Source: Geosiphon pyriformis | Lineage: Eukaryota > Glomeromycota > Glomeromycetes > Archaeosporales > Geosiphonaceae | Assembly: GCA_016748015.1 (NCBI GenBank) | Contig: JAAOMT010000776.1 | Span: 366,305 to 430,304, forward strand | Reading direction: 5' to 3' | DNA length: 64,000 nt | Part shown: one piece after another, positions 21,801 through 32,302 of the stretch | Position numbering within the stretch: position 1 is the first letter of the stretch | Layout of the letters: the number at the start of each line of letters is the position of its first letter | Notes under the pieces: model-generated | Databases searched by the model: none | Told to the model about the DNA's origin: nothing | The model's input: the letters and a program-made list of their open reading frames with translations, nothing else | Made by a program: the position numbers and the translations under genes

Positions 21801-23668
21801 ATCTTTGTTAAAATTTTTCTAGTGCTTTCAATGAGTGTAATTGGCCTGGTAATGTCAATATTGCCACTCCATTCTTTTGGCTTTGGAATCAATATATCTT
21901 GTGCTACTCTTCACTTCTCAGGCATGTTTGCTGCTTTAATATAAGTGTTGAGCAATGTTTTTAGTTTAAACTTGGTATTAGGCCCAGTCTTCCTCCAAAG
22001 TTTAGCTTGAATGTCTGATGGGCCAGGAGCTTTTTTATGAGGTGTGTGGCCCAATATGTGTTCAAATTCCTCATTTGTTATTTCAGCTATTACACCATTA
22101 AAGGCATGGTCTAGAATGTTCTCAATCGGCTCAAATCTGTATTCCCAACTTTTTCATAGGTTAGGCTCAAGAATTTTTGTTCTAATTCACTCTTGAGCTT
22201 TTTTGTTTACTATTTTTTTAATTTCATCAGGATCATTATGAAATTTACCTTCTTCAATAATATGGTTTAGTACAATTTTTTGTCTTTTTCTGTCTAATAT
22301 GCTTTTGATCATAGCTTCTTTGTTTAGATCAAAGTTTTGTTGTCTTTTGATGATATTGTTCATTATTTGTCTCTGTTGTTGTAGCTTGATCCTAGCACGC
22401 AGTGTTGATCTGTATTTTTTCTTAATATTGATTAATTCTGTAATAAGCTTATTTTTTGGGAGAATCATCAGATATGCATTTACAGTTTCAGGTTTTAATT
22501 GTTTCCATTTAGCCAACAACTATATAACATTGTTATTATGCATATCTGCATTGTTTACTCTTATTTGTTTAATTATATTAGCAACAATCTTAACAAGCTT
22601 GTAATCCATGCATTCTTTTTTTGTGTATGCAAATTAGGCTTCTACTTTCCTCTTTGGTAAGCAATCAGCAGCTTGTAATACAGCTTCTTTGATTGTAAGC
22701 CACATCAGATTTAGATTATCATTGCTGTTATCTACTGATTTTTTTTGTGCTTTATCTGTCAATCAATCAGTTTTTTTTGCATAAATTTTCCATTGCTTTC
22801 TAAATGCTTTTTTAACATCAATTATAGTTGTGCTACTTTTTTTTCTCCCAGATTTAGATTTTTTATTGCCTGCTAAGATTTTGTCAAATTGGATAATTGT
22901 TACTACTGCTTTGTGATTAGTGCTAAATGATTTATTAACATCAATCACCCCAATGTTTGTGACTAGTAGGGCTGTATCTGCATCAGTAAACACATAGTCT
23001 AGTCTCCTTTGTACTCCATTTAATGCCCATATCTTTTCTGGATTGTTTGTTGCCTACACTTTATGTGTATCTACTAAATTCATATGTTGTAGTGTTGTAG
23101 CAATAGAACAAGCTTTGACCTTATTTGTAGCATATGTTTCTTCAAGTAATTTAAATGACAGATCTTCATTTAAATCACCTGCAACTATGATTATCTCTTT
23201 GTTTTACACAATGTTACTCAAAAGTTTTCTGATTTCTTTAGCTACTGCTCTCTCAGTAGGCAATTTGGAAGCAGGCATGTATAGTCTTATTATGTGCACA
23301 CTGATTCTATCTTTAAATTTTAACTCCAAATGTAAAAGCCTCTCATAATATTCATTAATTGTTTCTATATAGTGTATTCAACATTTTTTTACCAGTATAC
23401 CAACACCAGTTCTTATTTGCTTTTCTGCACTTGACTCTCAAAAGGCATGATATTCATCAGAACCAAAGAATACACCTTTTTCTTTTGTTGGAGTAATTTT
23501 TGTTTCTGTAATAATCACAAAGTCAAATTGTTCTTTAATAATCCAATGTAGCACCTCTTTAGCTTTACCAAGATCATTAAGCTCTCTAATATTAACAGTA
23601 CCAATTTTCCAAGTGTTATTATTGGAGTAGTTCTGTTCTATGTTGGAATCAGATGTGTTACACATCAT
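18810..23668 (-). pseudogene. LINE G ORF2: endonuclease, RT, RNase H, CCHC
   Basis: Minus strand, from ATG 23668. APE-type endonuclease at 23668-22900 (TWKIGTVNIRELND, FVIITETKI, AGDLNEDL, RRLDYVF, final STNHKAV where SDH is expected). RT at about 22140-21060 (HKKAPGPSDIQAKLW; DITRPITLIESTRKI; FTFQNIKKAYD; catalytic FxDD reads FIDN, a G-to-A change). RNase H at 20123-19569 (ISTNGL with Asp lost; NTDSQAI; ENKKADKLAK). C-terminal CKICYRKVKTNQHFWKC, a CX2CX8HX3C zinc motif, near 19350-19300. Stops and some frame changes throughout. It would nick the target and prime cDNA at the 3' end. Confidence 0.85.
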
Positions 23669-23933
23669 TTGTTTCTATAGATTTAGATTCTCCAGCAGAG
23701 GAACTGCTCCAGCTATCTTGTTTTTTCACTTGCTTCAATAACTCCAGAATGGGTTTCAATGTTTTTTTAATTTCTTTGATTTCTAATTCCAGGTTGTATG
23801 CTTCTTTTCTTTCTGCTGGGGTAGACTTAACTGTAGTACTTTGGCTTGGTAACCTACTCTCCACCTCTTTTTTTTCTTCTGAGATATTACTTGGCAGTTG
23901 AGTAACTATTACTTTTTTCTCCTTCTTTATTGT
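23658..23933 (-). pseudogene. LINE G ORF1, C-terminal end only
   Basis: About 90 codons remain: VIVTQLPSNISEEKKEV then a Leu/Lys/Glu-rich helix (IKEIKKTLKPILELLKQVKKQ) that looks like a coiled coil, a Ser run and TNDV-stop. The stop overlaps the ORF2 start in the string ATGATGTGTAA (23668-23658), suggesting coupled reinitiation. It does not resemble the ORF1 of the ORF1-only elements. The N-terminal part is gone at the 23934 breakpoint. Confidence 0.6.
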
Positions 23934-23934
23934 T

Positions 23935-24446
23935 ACTTATGTCAGCACTCTTAAAATTCAATATCAAGTATCAAATGTGCTTTTCAGTTATATTTTATTC
24001 AATAATCTCCAAATGTTGTAATTACACATTTCAGAAAAAGACAGGTAAACACCAACAAGTAATTTTTTATTCCAAAGATGTTTGGATACTTGAAGGTAGG
24101 AAAAGGGAAATTAGCAATAAAAGAATGATTGAGATGAAAGTTGTTATTTTATTTATTTAATTCCTTGATTTTTTGACATACTTTTCTATAGCTAAAAGAT
24201 TCATCACTTATATAGTTATCAAAAGTGGTCAATGATCAGGTCAATGGTCAGATCAATGATCAGGTCAATGATCAGGTCAATAATCAGGTCATTGATCAGA
24301 TCAATAATCAGGTCAATGATCAGGTCAACAGTCAAATTATTGATCAGATCAATGATCACTTTCTAAAAATAGAGTGGCTAATTTATATGACATCAGTGGC
24401 TAATACATGTGATAATTAATAAGAAGTATAAGTTTCAACTGTAACA
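23935..24446 (-). repeat. Type-1 LTR (minus), 5' portion; relic of a B-like element
   Basis: Starts mid-LTR (CTTATGTCAGCAC) and ends AACTGTAACA at 24446. The 12-bp array has ten units at 24225-24360. The subtype (GTAAACACCAACAAG) matches the LTRs of B and E, not that of H, so it is not the other half of 8294-8678. Right flank ATAC, inside the LTR of element 2, mirrors exactly the GTAT flank of LTR B at 47651. Confidence 0.8.
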
Positions 24447-24579
24447 ATACAAAGGACTTCATGATAAAACCTTCAGATAAAACAATACCTTCAGATATTA
24501 CCAACAACATTATATTAATTGAGCACTAAATTACAGATTTGTTATTTATTCCAACAACCAAGTAAACACCTATAACATT

Positions 24580-24595
24580 TGGTGCTCCCTGTGAG
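24580..24595 (+). other. Primer-binding site of element 2
   Basis: TGGTGCTCCCTGTGAG starts two bases after the LTR end ATAACA. The same 16-mer, after a six-base gap, follows the LTRs of family 1 (for example 48408-48423), so both use the same tRNA primer. Confidence 0.65.
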
Positions 24596-24659
24596 ATATA
24601 ATTTAACAGAAAACCAGTACCAACAACAACCATGCAAGAAAATGGCAGACCAAGAGAAA

Positions 24660-25450
24660 ACAAGAGAAAATCATTTAGGATTTGCAAAATCCTTATTTCA
24701 CCATTACTTTTGAAAAACTCATTAAATTAAAACTCTGATTATTCAAAACCCAATTATTAAAACCCTAAACATTCAAAAATTACCATTGATAAATTCATTA
24801 AACCTCATTAAATTAAGAACTCCAATTATTTAAAACCCGATCATTAAAACCTTGAACATTCAAAAATTATCATTGATAAATTTGTTAAAAATTCGTTAAA
24901 TTAAAACTCCATTTATTCAAAACCCGATCATTAAAACTCTGAACATTCGAAACTTACTGTTGATAAATTCATTAAAAAACTCATTAAATTAAACTTCAAT
25001 TATTCAAGACCTGATTGTTAAAACCCTGAACATTCGAAACGTATCATTAATAAATTTATTAAAACTCTATTTATTCAAAACCCAATTATTAAAACTCCGA
25101 ACATTCAAAACTTACTGTTAATAAATTTATTAAAAACTCATTAAATTAAAACTTCATTTATTCAAAACCCAATTATTAAAACCCTGAACATTCAAAACTT
25201 ACTTTTGATAAATTTGTTAAAACTCATTAAATTAAAACTCTGATTATTCAAAAACCAATTGTTTAAAAAAACTCAAACATTCAAAACCCGATAATTTCAA
25301 TCCTGCTATTGTACAAAAAAACTTACTGTCAATAAAACTCATTAAACCTCTAGCAATTCAAACTCTGGGAATTATTCAAAAACCCAAACATTCAAAGTCT
25401 GATAAATTTCAAACCCCACAATCATACAAAGAAACTTACCTCCGATAATC
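24660..25450 (+). repeat. Leader tandem array of element 2 (about 80-bp units)
   Basis: About nine imperfect units built of the phrases CTCATTAAATTAAAACTC, ATTATTCAAAACCC, ATCATTAAAACCCTGAACAT and TTACTGTTGATAAATT. No ORF runs through it. It lies between the primer-binding site and the ORF, where packaging signals of LTR elements usually are. The second copy (46650-47400, antisense) keeps the array. Confidence 0.7.
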
Positions 25451-25544
25451 CAATTAAACCTAATTCTCACAGTACCAATAAATCAGCAAAACTCACCTGA
25501 TGGGCTTGAGTCAAAATATTGGGACGTAGTCACAATCCATTCCT

Positions 25545-26130
25545 ATGTATCATATATTTGAAGAAGAGCCAATTAGCGAGAACAAATTGGAATTGAAATT
25601 GGAATTTAATTTTGATTCAAACTCCACTAATGACAGCAATGATTCAAACTTCACTAATGACAGCAACAATTCAAACTCCGTTGATGACAACAATGATTCA
25701 AACTCCACTAATGACAACAATGATTCAAACTCCGCTAATGACAATAACAATTTAAACTTTGCCAACAAATTCAAACTCTGCTTCAAACACTGAACAATAT
25801 ATCACACTTCTAGATCTTACAATGAAGCAAGAATTAACTAAATTCAGTAATAATAATGAGGGCATTATGTCTGAACATGCACATAATACAGATGCAAGAT
25901 TTGAAATTGATATTCTGAACAGACCACTATAGTTAAAAATCCCAGTTACGTATAAAATTAGATTTACAAATAACAATAGAAATTACAGCAACAACATTGA
26001 TACAAAAGAAAAATTTAGAAGATTTTATAGGAGCTCAATATTAAAGGAGAGAATAATATTACTCATAGAAAAAAAATACAAGAAAATAGTAGGAAAAACA
26101 GATAGAGAAAATAGACCAATAAAAGAATAG
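25545..26130 (+). pseudogene. Element 2 ORF: Asn/Ser/Asp-rich linker and dUTPase motif 1 relic
   Basis: Starts MYHIFEEEPIS, then repeats of (D/N)DSNS(T/A)ND, and after a frame change near 25760 reads LDLTMKQELTKFSNNN, EGIMSEHAHNTDARFEI and a basic end (IRFTNNNRNYSNNIDTKEK...RENRPIKE) to TAG 26128-26130. The GIMSEHAHNTDARF phrase aligns with GIRPEKAHEIDARY, motif 1 and its lead-in in the dUTPase of element F, but motifs 2 to 5 are absent. I read it as an internal-deletion derivative of a dUTPase-type gypsy polyprotein. One stop at about 25930. Confidence 0.6.
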
Positions 26131-27011
26131 TATTTAGCATATGAGCATATTGCTTAACAATGTGAAGCATTGTTAGAGAATCATGGCACATTGTTTAGCA
26201 ATAAGCATATTGTCAGAAATTACAGGCACATTGCTCAACAATATAAGCATTGCTTGAGAAATCATGGTACATTGCTCACAAATGTGCAGAATCTTGTATA
26301 ACATAAATTATATATATATAGTGAGAGTATTAAAAACAGAAAAAGTAATTTCTGGAGAATTCAGAGTTTTATTAATTTAGAACAATCCTCTTTCTTCTTT
26401 ATTTATTAATCCTTATTTCAAGAATAATTGCTATTAACTGAAATAGAATTATATAAATAAAAAATTTCTCCAATTTTTCAAATTCATATTATTGTCATTT
26501 GTTTGAAAATATAATCACTCTTCCATTTATCAACACTTCATGTTGATAAAATCCAACACTTAATCATACTAGAACAATAGCTCTTGATCATGGCTATTGA
26601 CAGATACTAACTTGTGCATTGCCTTGGCTTATTTCTTTATGTTATTTCTTTTATTTTTTTGTCTTAATTGTTGTTATTACTAACTTTATTGAGAATTAAC
26701 GTGTGCAGTACTGATGTCAAGATATAGCACTGGTAAAAGACCCAAAAATAAGAGTAGGACACTCAATTAAGATTAGCTTACCAGAAGAAACACCAGCCAT
26801 TATGCTGAAAAAAAAATTGACAAAACTGCAGTTTTGGAAAGCTACAGATAAAACTATTACCACTGAATCTCTGTCCATTATACAAAAGACTCCACTATAA
26901 AACCTTCAGATAAAACAACATTTTCAGATATTACCAACAACATTATATCAATTGAGCACCAAGTTACAGGTTTGTTATTTGCTTTAAGACTCCAAATAAT
27001 CATCTGTAACA
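26131..27011 (+). repeat. 3' LTR of element 2 (left boundary uncertain)
   Basis: Ends CATCTGTAACA at 27011. Contains palindromic CATTG...CAATG repeats (26140-26290), a TATATATATA run near 26310-26320 and AATAGAATTATATAAATAAA further down. The left boundary is not fixed because the 5' LTR keeps only its last 131 bp. The sequence from 26131 on has no coding signal. Confidence 0.55.
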
Positions 27012-27017
27012 ATAATA

Positions 27018-28331
27018 ATGGACTTGGACAACTACTCTGCCTTAATAGAATTTTTGGGTAAAGGACAATACCCACCTGAATACACTTGACAACAAAGAGA
27101 ACATTTATGCAAACAATCAAATTTTTATTTGATTCACCAGAACCAATTATACAAAAGAAACAGAAAAAATCCTGACCACTCCCAGAGAGTCATCAGATTT
27201 GAAAAAAGAGAAATTATAATATACAACATGTATACTAACTCATTAGCTGGACACTTTAGAAAAACAAAGACAATTCAGAAAACTTTAGCTTACTATTATT
27301 GACCTACCTTGGGAAAAGACATTGCTGAATACATCAAAACCTGTAACATCTGCCAAAGAAGAGACAAACCTAATCACAAAAAAGATATCCATCCAATCTC
27401 TGTTGGTCAATTATTTAACAGAATTGGTATAAATGTTGTTAGATCTTTAACAATCACTCCTAATGGCAACAGATATATTATCACAGCTACCAACTATCTT
27501 ACAAAGTGGGTAGAAGCAAGAGCCACCTCAGACTAAACAGCAGTCTCAATAGCCAATTTCATTTATGAAGATATCATCTGCCATCATGGCTGCTCCAAAA
27601 AACTTTTATTTAATAAAAGAAGAGCTTTTCTTAATACACTGGTTGAAGAACTTTGTAGAAAAATGGGAATACATCATAAACTTTCCTCCTCTTATTACTC
27701 CTAAACAAATGGCCTAGTGAAACATTTTAATAGAACATTATGTGAAACCCTAGCCAAAACCAGTAAAAAAACAAACTTATGAGACAAAATACTGCCTTCA
27801 GTTTTGTTTGCTTATAAAACTGTGAATTATGACATAACAAGTTATAAACCTTTTTATCTGCTTTATGGATACATGGCAACACTACCAATAGAAACTAATA
27901 TTAAAACAATACCCTTTGAAGAGATCACAATAGAGAATTATAAAAACATTTTGCAAAAAAGACTTAGTACTATTTTTGACTCCTTAGTAGAAGCACAAAT
28001 AATTGCTTTTGAAAAGATAAAACAGTTCCAAGAAAAGCTTAAAAGAAAGAAAACCTATAAAACACTTTCTTTAAATATTGGTGACTTGGTATTGGAATAC
28101 CGTTTAGATAAAGACAATGTTTATGGTGATAAATTTTCTAGCTAGTGGAAAGGACCCTTTATAGTCAACAAAGTTTTGAACAATGGTTCTTATATTCTTC
28201 AAGATCAATCTGAAACAATCTTCAATGATTGTTTTGTTCATGGTATATGACTCAAAAAATATCATAAACGACCTGATTGGCTGTCTGTTGTGGTAATATT
28301 GACTTAAATAATTAGCAAAAATCAAGTATAA
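27018..28331 (+). pseudogene. Integrase of gypsy K
   Basis: ATG 27018 (MDLDNYSALIEFLG) to TAA 28329-28331. HHCC zinc residues CNICQ are present. The first catalytic Asp is replaced (FNRIGINVV instead of FDRIGIDVV), the second region reads LFNKRRAF, and NGLV is followed by a decayed Glu site (TGA at 27719). Stops at 27088, 27301, 27535, 27703, 27781 and elsewhere are each one transition from the codon in other copies, with no net frameshift. Confidence 0.85.
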
Positions 28332-28372
28332 ATAAATGCACTATTTTCAAAACAGAGGTATCTTCAATTGAC

Positions 28373-29029
28373 ATGAACAATTATTTTCTGGATCAAAACA
28401 TTTAAAATATCTTCTATACTCTCTATAAGTATTAGATTAAAAACTATCTAAATGCTACTCTGACCATTGAAAAACAAATCACCATAACTGATAACAGCAG
28501 AACACATACTGTTATTAGACCAAAGAAAACTACTACCAAAAGAGAAAAAATTGGTAGTAAAATAGATAAATATCTGTTGGAAAGTATAACAGCAGCTATA
28601 CTTCCACCTTCCAACACAATTGGAAAAACACTTCAAGAAATCTTACTCATAAATAAAAACTTGTCATATGGAAGGCAATTAGAACTCTATGGTTGTCTTG
28701 GTGAAATCATAGAGGATATGAAACTCATGAAGAAAACAACTTCAGAGATACAGGCAGAAATTTTGGACATTATACGATTAGATGTCTCAAAAGTTTTAAC
28801 TATTGCTAAAAGAGCCAAAACTCTAATACAAAGATTTGGTCTTTTGAATACAAAACTCATTTCGCCTCAAGTATTATATACCTTATTCACAAAAGACTTC
28901 AACAAACTAGTTAGCTTTGAGTTAGATAAAACCCTTCAAATAGATTACCCTATAAATAGCTTGATTTCACTGGAGCTCAATTTCTTTGAAGAGGATAATG
29001 TTACAGTTAAAACTTATACTTCTTATTAA
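28373..29029 (+). pseudogene. ORF3 of gypsy K
   Basis: MNNYFLDQN start, early stops near 28408-28435, then open from about 28577 to TAA 29027-29029 inside the LTR. Includes KTTTKREKIGSKIDKYLLES, GRQLELYGCLGEIIEDMK, TSEIQAEILDIIRLDV and IAKRAKTLIQRFGL. The C-terminal 150 residues are intact. Function unknown. Confidence 0.7.
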
Positions 29030-29748
29030 TTATCACATGTATTAGCCACTGATGTCACATAAATTAGCCACTCTATTTTTAGTAAGTGATCATTGACCTG
29101 ATCAATGACCTGACCATTGACCTGATCATTGACCTAATCATTGACCTGATCAATAATCTGATCATTAACCTGATCATTGACCTGATTATTGACCTAGTCA
29201 TTGACCTGATCATTGACCACTTTTGACAGCTATATAAGCAATAAATTTCTTAGCTGTAGAAAAACATGAAAAAATCAAAGAAATAAAGAAATAAAATAAC
29301 AACTTCATCTCAATTCTTCTCTTATCACTAATTTCTCTTTCCCTACTTTCAAGTATCTGAACATCTTAAAAATAAAAAATTACTTGTTGGTTATTTCTTA
29401 CTCTTTTCCTGAAATGTGTAATTGCAACATTTGGAGATTATTGAATAAAACATGACTGAAAAGCACATCTGATACTTAATATTGAATTCTAAGAGTGCCA
29501 ATGTGAGGCATAGAATTATACCAAGTGTAATTATTTGTTGACAGTATGGACTATTCTTCTATCTTTAAATTCCCCGGTTATCTTTGAAAAGTATAATGAC
29601 TGAGATATTTTATGAGACTGATCTCACACATTGAATTCTTACTCATTCAATTTGCTCTTTGAAGTTGAATTCCCCTTTGATTATTTCCATCACCTTACAA
29701 TTCCATTCTTTTTTGCTATCCGTTAGCTTGTTACTCCAATCTGTAACA
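28999..29748 (+). repeat. 3' LTR of gypsy K
   Basis: TGTTACAGTTAAAAC to CCAATCTGTAACA, 750 bp. Ten 12-bp units at 29089-29222 and TATATAAG at 29231-29238; AATAAA near 29443 lies in the presumed R region. The preceding purine tract is GAAGAGGATAA. Confidence 0.9.
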
Positions 29749-30589
29749 ATATTATAGTCAAATTCATCCAAGTGGAGTATCTAGTAAGTTATTTGTTTGT
29801 GTTCCAGCTTTTTTTTATTGTGCAGCCAAACCAAGGCTTGATGATCTATTACCACTAAGAATTTTGCACTAAGAAGATATTGATCTCAATAACTAGTAGC
29901 CCAAACTACTGCTAAACATTTTTGTTCAATAACTGAATAGTTCTTTTCTGCTGGTATAAGGAATCTACTGGCATATGCTATGACATATTTTCTGCTATTT
30001 TCATCTTTCTGTGAAAAGACAGCACCAAGTTTATAGCCAGATGTATCAGTATAGAGAATGAAAGGTTGGTTCAGATTAGGTTGCTTGAGAATTGGTTCAG
30101 TAACAAGTTTTTCTTTCAAAATTTCAAAAGCTTTTTGTTGATGAGTACTCCAATAATAATTGATATTTTTTCTGAATAGCTGATTAAGAAGAAAAATGAT
30201 TTTGGATAAATTTGTGATAGTAAGAAACCAAACCAAGAAAAGAACATAGTTTAGAAACATTTATTAGTTGTCTAATGTTTTGAACTTTTTTAACTTTAGC
30301 TGGATCAAGAAAGATTTCATCTTTTATAATAAGATGACCAAGGAACTGAGTGGATTGGTGTCCAAAAAAAGATTTGGGTTGATCTTAAGACCAGCATTTT
30401 TGAGCAGGTCAAAAACCTTCTGTAAATGTTCAAAGTATTCATTCCAGGTTTTTGAGTAAACCATTATGTCATTTAAGTAGACCAGAACAAAGTTTTCTTT
30501 TACTGATTCAAATACTTTATCTATTAGGTATTGAAAGGTGAAAGAGACATTGGTAAGACCAAAAGACATAACTGTAAATTCATAGGTGC
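29749..30589 (-). pseudogene. RT C-terminal half and RNase H of element H
   Basis: Minus strand: MSFGLTNVSFTFQ, then the catalytic site as VLVYLNDIMVYS (YLDD changed to YLND by G-to-A), the connection region with stops, and RNase H (LYTDTSGYKLGAVFSQ, EQKCLAVVWATSY where the Glu-containing EQE is EQK). Truncated at 29749 by gypsy K. Not functional. Confidence 0.85.
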
Positions 30590-31460
30590 TGTTATGGGAT
30601 GGTTTTCTTGTTATATTTAATTGCTGATATCCTGTTTAAATTGCAATTAATCTCTTGTAAGTTCCTTAATTCTATTTGTGTGATAATATTACTGTTATAC
30701 TAAAAGCTTTCTCTTTAATGTCGTGATGTAAGTTATTTTTCAATTCTTGATTGTTGTGTGTTCATGTATTCCTTCTCAGAGGCTGAACTAAAATCTACCT
30801 GCTGTCTGGGGTTTTCTCTGAGACTATTCTTGCAATTGCCTGATGTGTTTCTCTAATCTAGAAACACAGAATGTTAATGGTCTTTAGTGCTTTTTTTAAT
30901 TCTCACAATAAAGCTTTTATCAATTAGTAACAATGTGAATAATCTTGATCAGAGATTATTCTTCCAAGAAATTCAACTGATGAATAATAGTTTCATTCAA
31001 TAATTAACACAAGTGAGTTTCTTATTACTTTGGGGTTGTGATAATTCAGTTTTAAATATTCTTTTTCATTTCTTTTTGATTTAAAGGTTTCTTGGGATAT
31101 TTAATTTAAAGATACAATTTAAAGTAGAGTTTGTTGGATAAATTGGATTTATTGCTTGATAAGTTATAATTTTTATTACTTGATTTTTTTTCTCAATATT
31201 AAAGTTACTGTATATATACATGTTTGTAGTTCTACAAAAAAACACATTGTAATACTTTCTTTTTGATATTTCAACCTGGTGTTTGCTGCTATCATCAGTT
31301 GGTGTTGGCTGCTATTGTAAACTGGTGCTTGTCACTATTGCGAGATGGTGTTTGCTACTATGTTAATCATTACCTTTCTAAGATTATTATTGTGCTATAT
31401 TATGATTGAATAGTTTATATTATTTTTATGATTTTTTTGCTAAATTCTTAAACCATAACA
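30590..31460. repeat. Solo LTR of a fourth gypsy-like type
   Basis: 871 bp with inverted ends TGTTATGG/CCATAACA and a perfect 4-bp duplication GTGC (30586-30589, 31461-31464). Removing it restores the RT of element H (ATAGGTGCCATACTTGG). It has no internal coding sequence. Near 31265-31360 it has four degenerate repeats of the phrase TGGTGTTTGCTGCTAT. Formed by LTR-LTR recombination of a full element; orientation is not determinable from the ends. Confidence 0.85.
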
Positions 31461-32300
31461 GTGCCATACTTGGTAATGAAAGCAGTTTTTTTTCTGCTTT
31501 CTGGATCTATCTTTAATTGCCAAAATTTAACAGTTAAGTCAATAGTTGAGAAGAAAGCAGCACTATTGAATTTATCTAGCATTGTATTAATTTTGGGGAG
31601 TGAGTACATGTTTCTTATTGTGATGACATTTAATTGACAGTAGTCAACACAGAAGCATAGAGTTCAACCTTTTTTGAATATCACTACAACTGGAAAAGCC
31701 TATTTACTCTTGGTTTTTTGTATAAATCCAAGATCTTTCATCTGGTTTATCTCTTTCTTGATAAACTCATCATTGTGTCAATTGGATTGATAAGGCTTCA
31801 AATGGATGGGACAAGTTTCTTTTGTGGTAATAGTGTGTTGTATTACATAGGTTCATTTAGGAGTATTACCTTCTTTTGAGATAACTGGGCTATTCCTAAC
31901 CAACAGATTTTCAATGTCCACTTTTCTTTCTTCAGGTGAAGATTTTTTTTGTTCTACAACTAGTAATTGGATTTCAGGTAGTTCACTTTCAAAAGACTTT
32001 TGTACTTTTTTTAGTTCTTCTCTGGGTATCAAACTAATTGGCTCCCAATCTTTGTAATAGATTAGGCAGGACTTGTATTCATTACTAGGGGAATACAAAG
32101 GTTTATTGCACCAGCACCTGACACAAAGACCATGCCACCAATAACTGTATTTTGCTTTTTTGCCAGGTTTTCTATCAAAGATTCTTTTGAGGATATCATA
32201 GTAGGGCCAGCTGATTAGCTTGCTATTTATCATGATTCCTTTTTTGTCAGCTTTAATATTATCTAGTGGCTTGCTGTTGCTGGTAAAATAGTATAGGTAA
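31461..32300 (-). pseudogene. RT N-terminal part and PR-RT linker of element H
   Basis: Minus strand, downstream of the protease: linker with WCNKPLYSPSNEYKSC (a CX1C...C Cys-rich motif conserved in B, C and D), then LKPYQSN, PVVVIFKKG, CVDYCQLN, FFSTIDLT and KTAFITKYG up to the solo LTR. Stops include TGG-derived ones. Continues beyond the solo LTR at 30589. Confidence 0.8.
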
Positions 32301-32302
32301 GT

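Larger units (their letters stand above)
18607..23934 (-). mobile_element. LINE G (-): ORF1 end, ORF2 and 3' end
   Basis: Autonomous-type LINE with APE endonuclease, RT, RNase H and a C-terminal CCHC motif, plus a 3' end continued at 8679-8702 across element F. The 5' side stops within ORF1 at 23934 against the middle of a type-1 LTR, with no target duplication, so this edge is probably a deletion breakpoint rather than the original insertion end. Confidence 0.85.
24447..27011 (+). mobile_element. Non-autonomous LTR element 2, copy 1
   Basis: Consists of the last 131 bp of a 5' LTR, a primer-binding site, a leader tandem array, one short ORF and a 3' LTR ending CATCTGTAACA at 27011. The final 130 bp of the two LTRs match (CCTTCAGATAAAACAA..., AACAACATTATAT...). 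It encodes no RT, integrase or protease and is about 2.4 kb long, so it depends on other elements. It is inserted immediately before the integrase of gypsy K. A second copy with the same truncation is at 45104-47651. Confidence 0.75.
27012..29748 (+). mobile_element. Gypsy K (family 1), 3' half
   Basis: Integrase, ORF3 and 3' LTR of a family-1 element; everything upstream of integrase is replaced by element 2 and the material to its left. The right flank ATAT at 29749 continues as RNase H of element H in the opposite orientation, so K was inserted in H. Confidence 0.85.

Noticed and set aside
24225-24419. Open frame of repeated (V/I)NDQ(V/I)N residues
   Set aside because: It is a translation of the 12-bp U3 array inside an antisense LTR; the repeat length is a multiple of three, so frames stay open by chance.
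8294-24446. One LTR split by LINE G with a long (about 145 bp) target duplication
   Set aside because: The overlapping parts belong to different LTR subtypes (AATAACCAACAAG against AAACACCAACAAG), so the two pieces come from different LTRs.
25550-25786. Leu/Ser-rich open frame antisense to the element 2 ORF (also 46309-46548)
   Set aside because: Complement of the Asn/Ser/Asp repeats; open only because of the trinucleotide-like repetition.
30586-31464. Intron in the RT of element H
   Set aside because: The insert has TG...CA inverted ends and a 4-bp duplication, and no splice-site pattern at the edges; it is a solo LTR.
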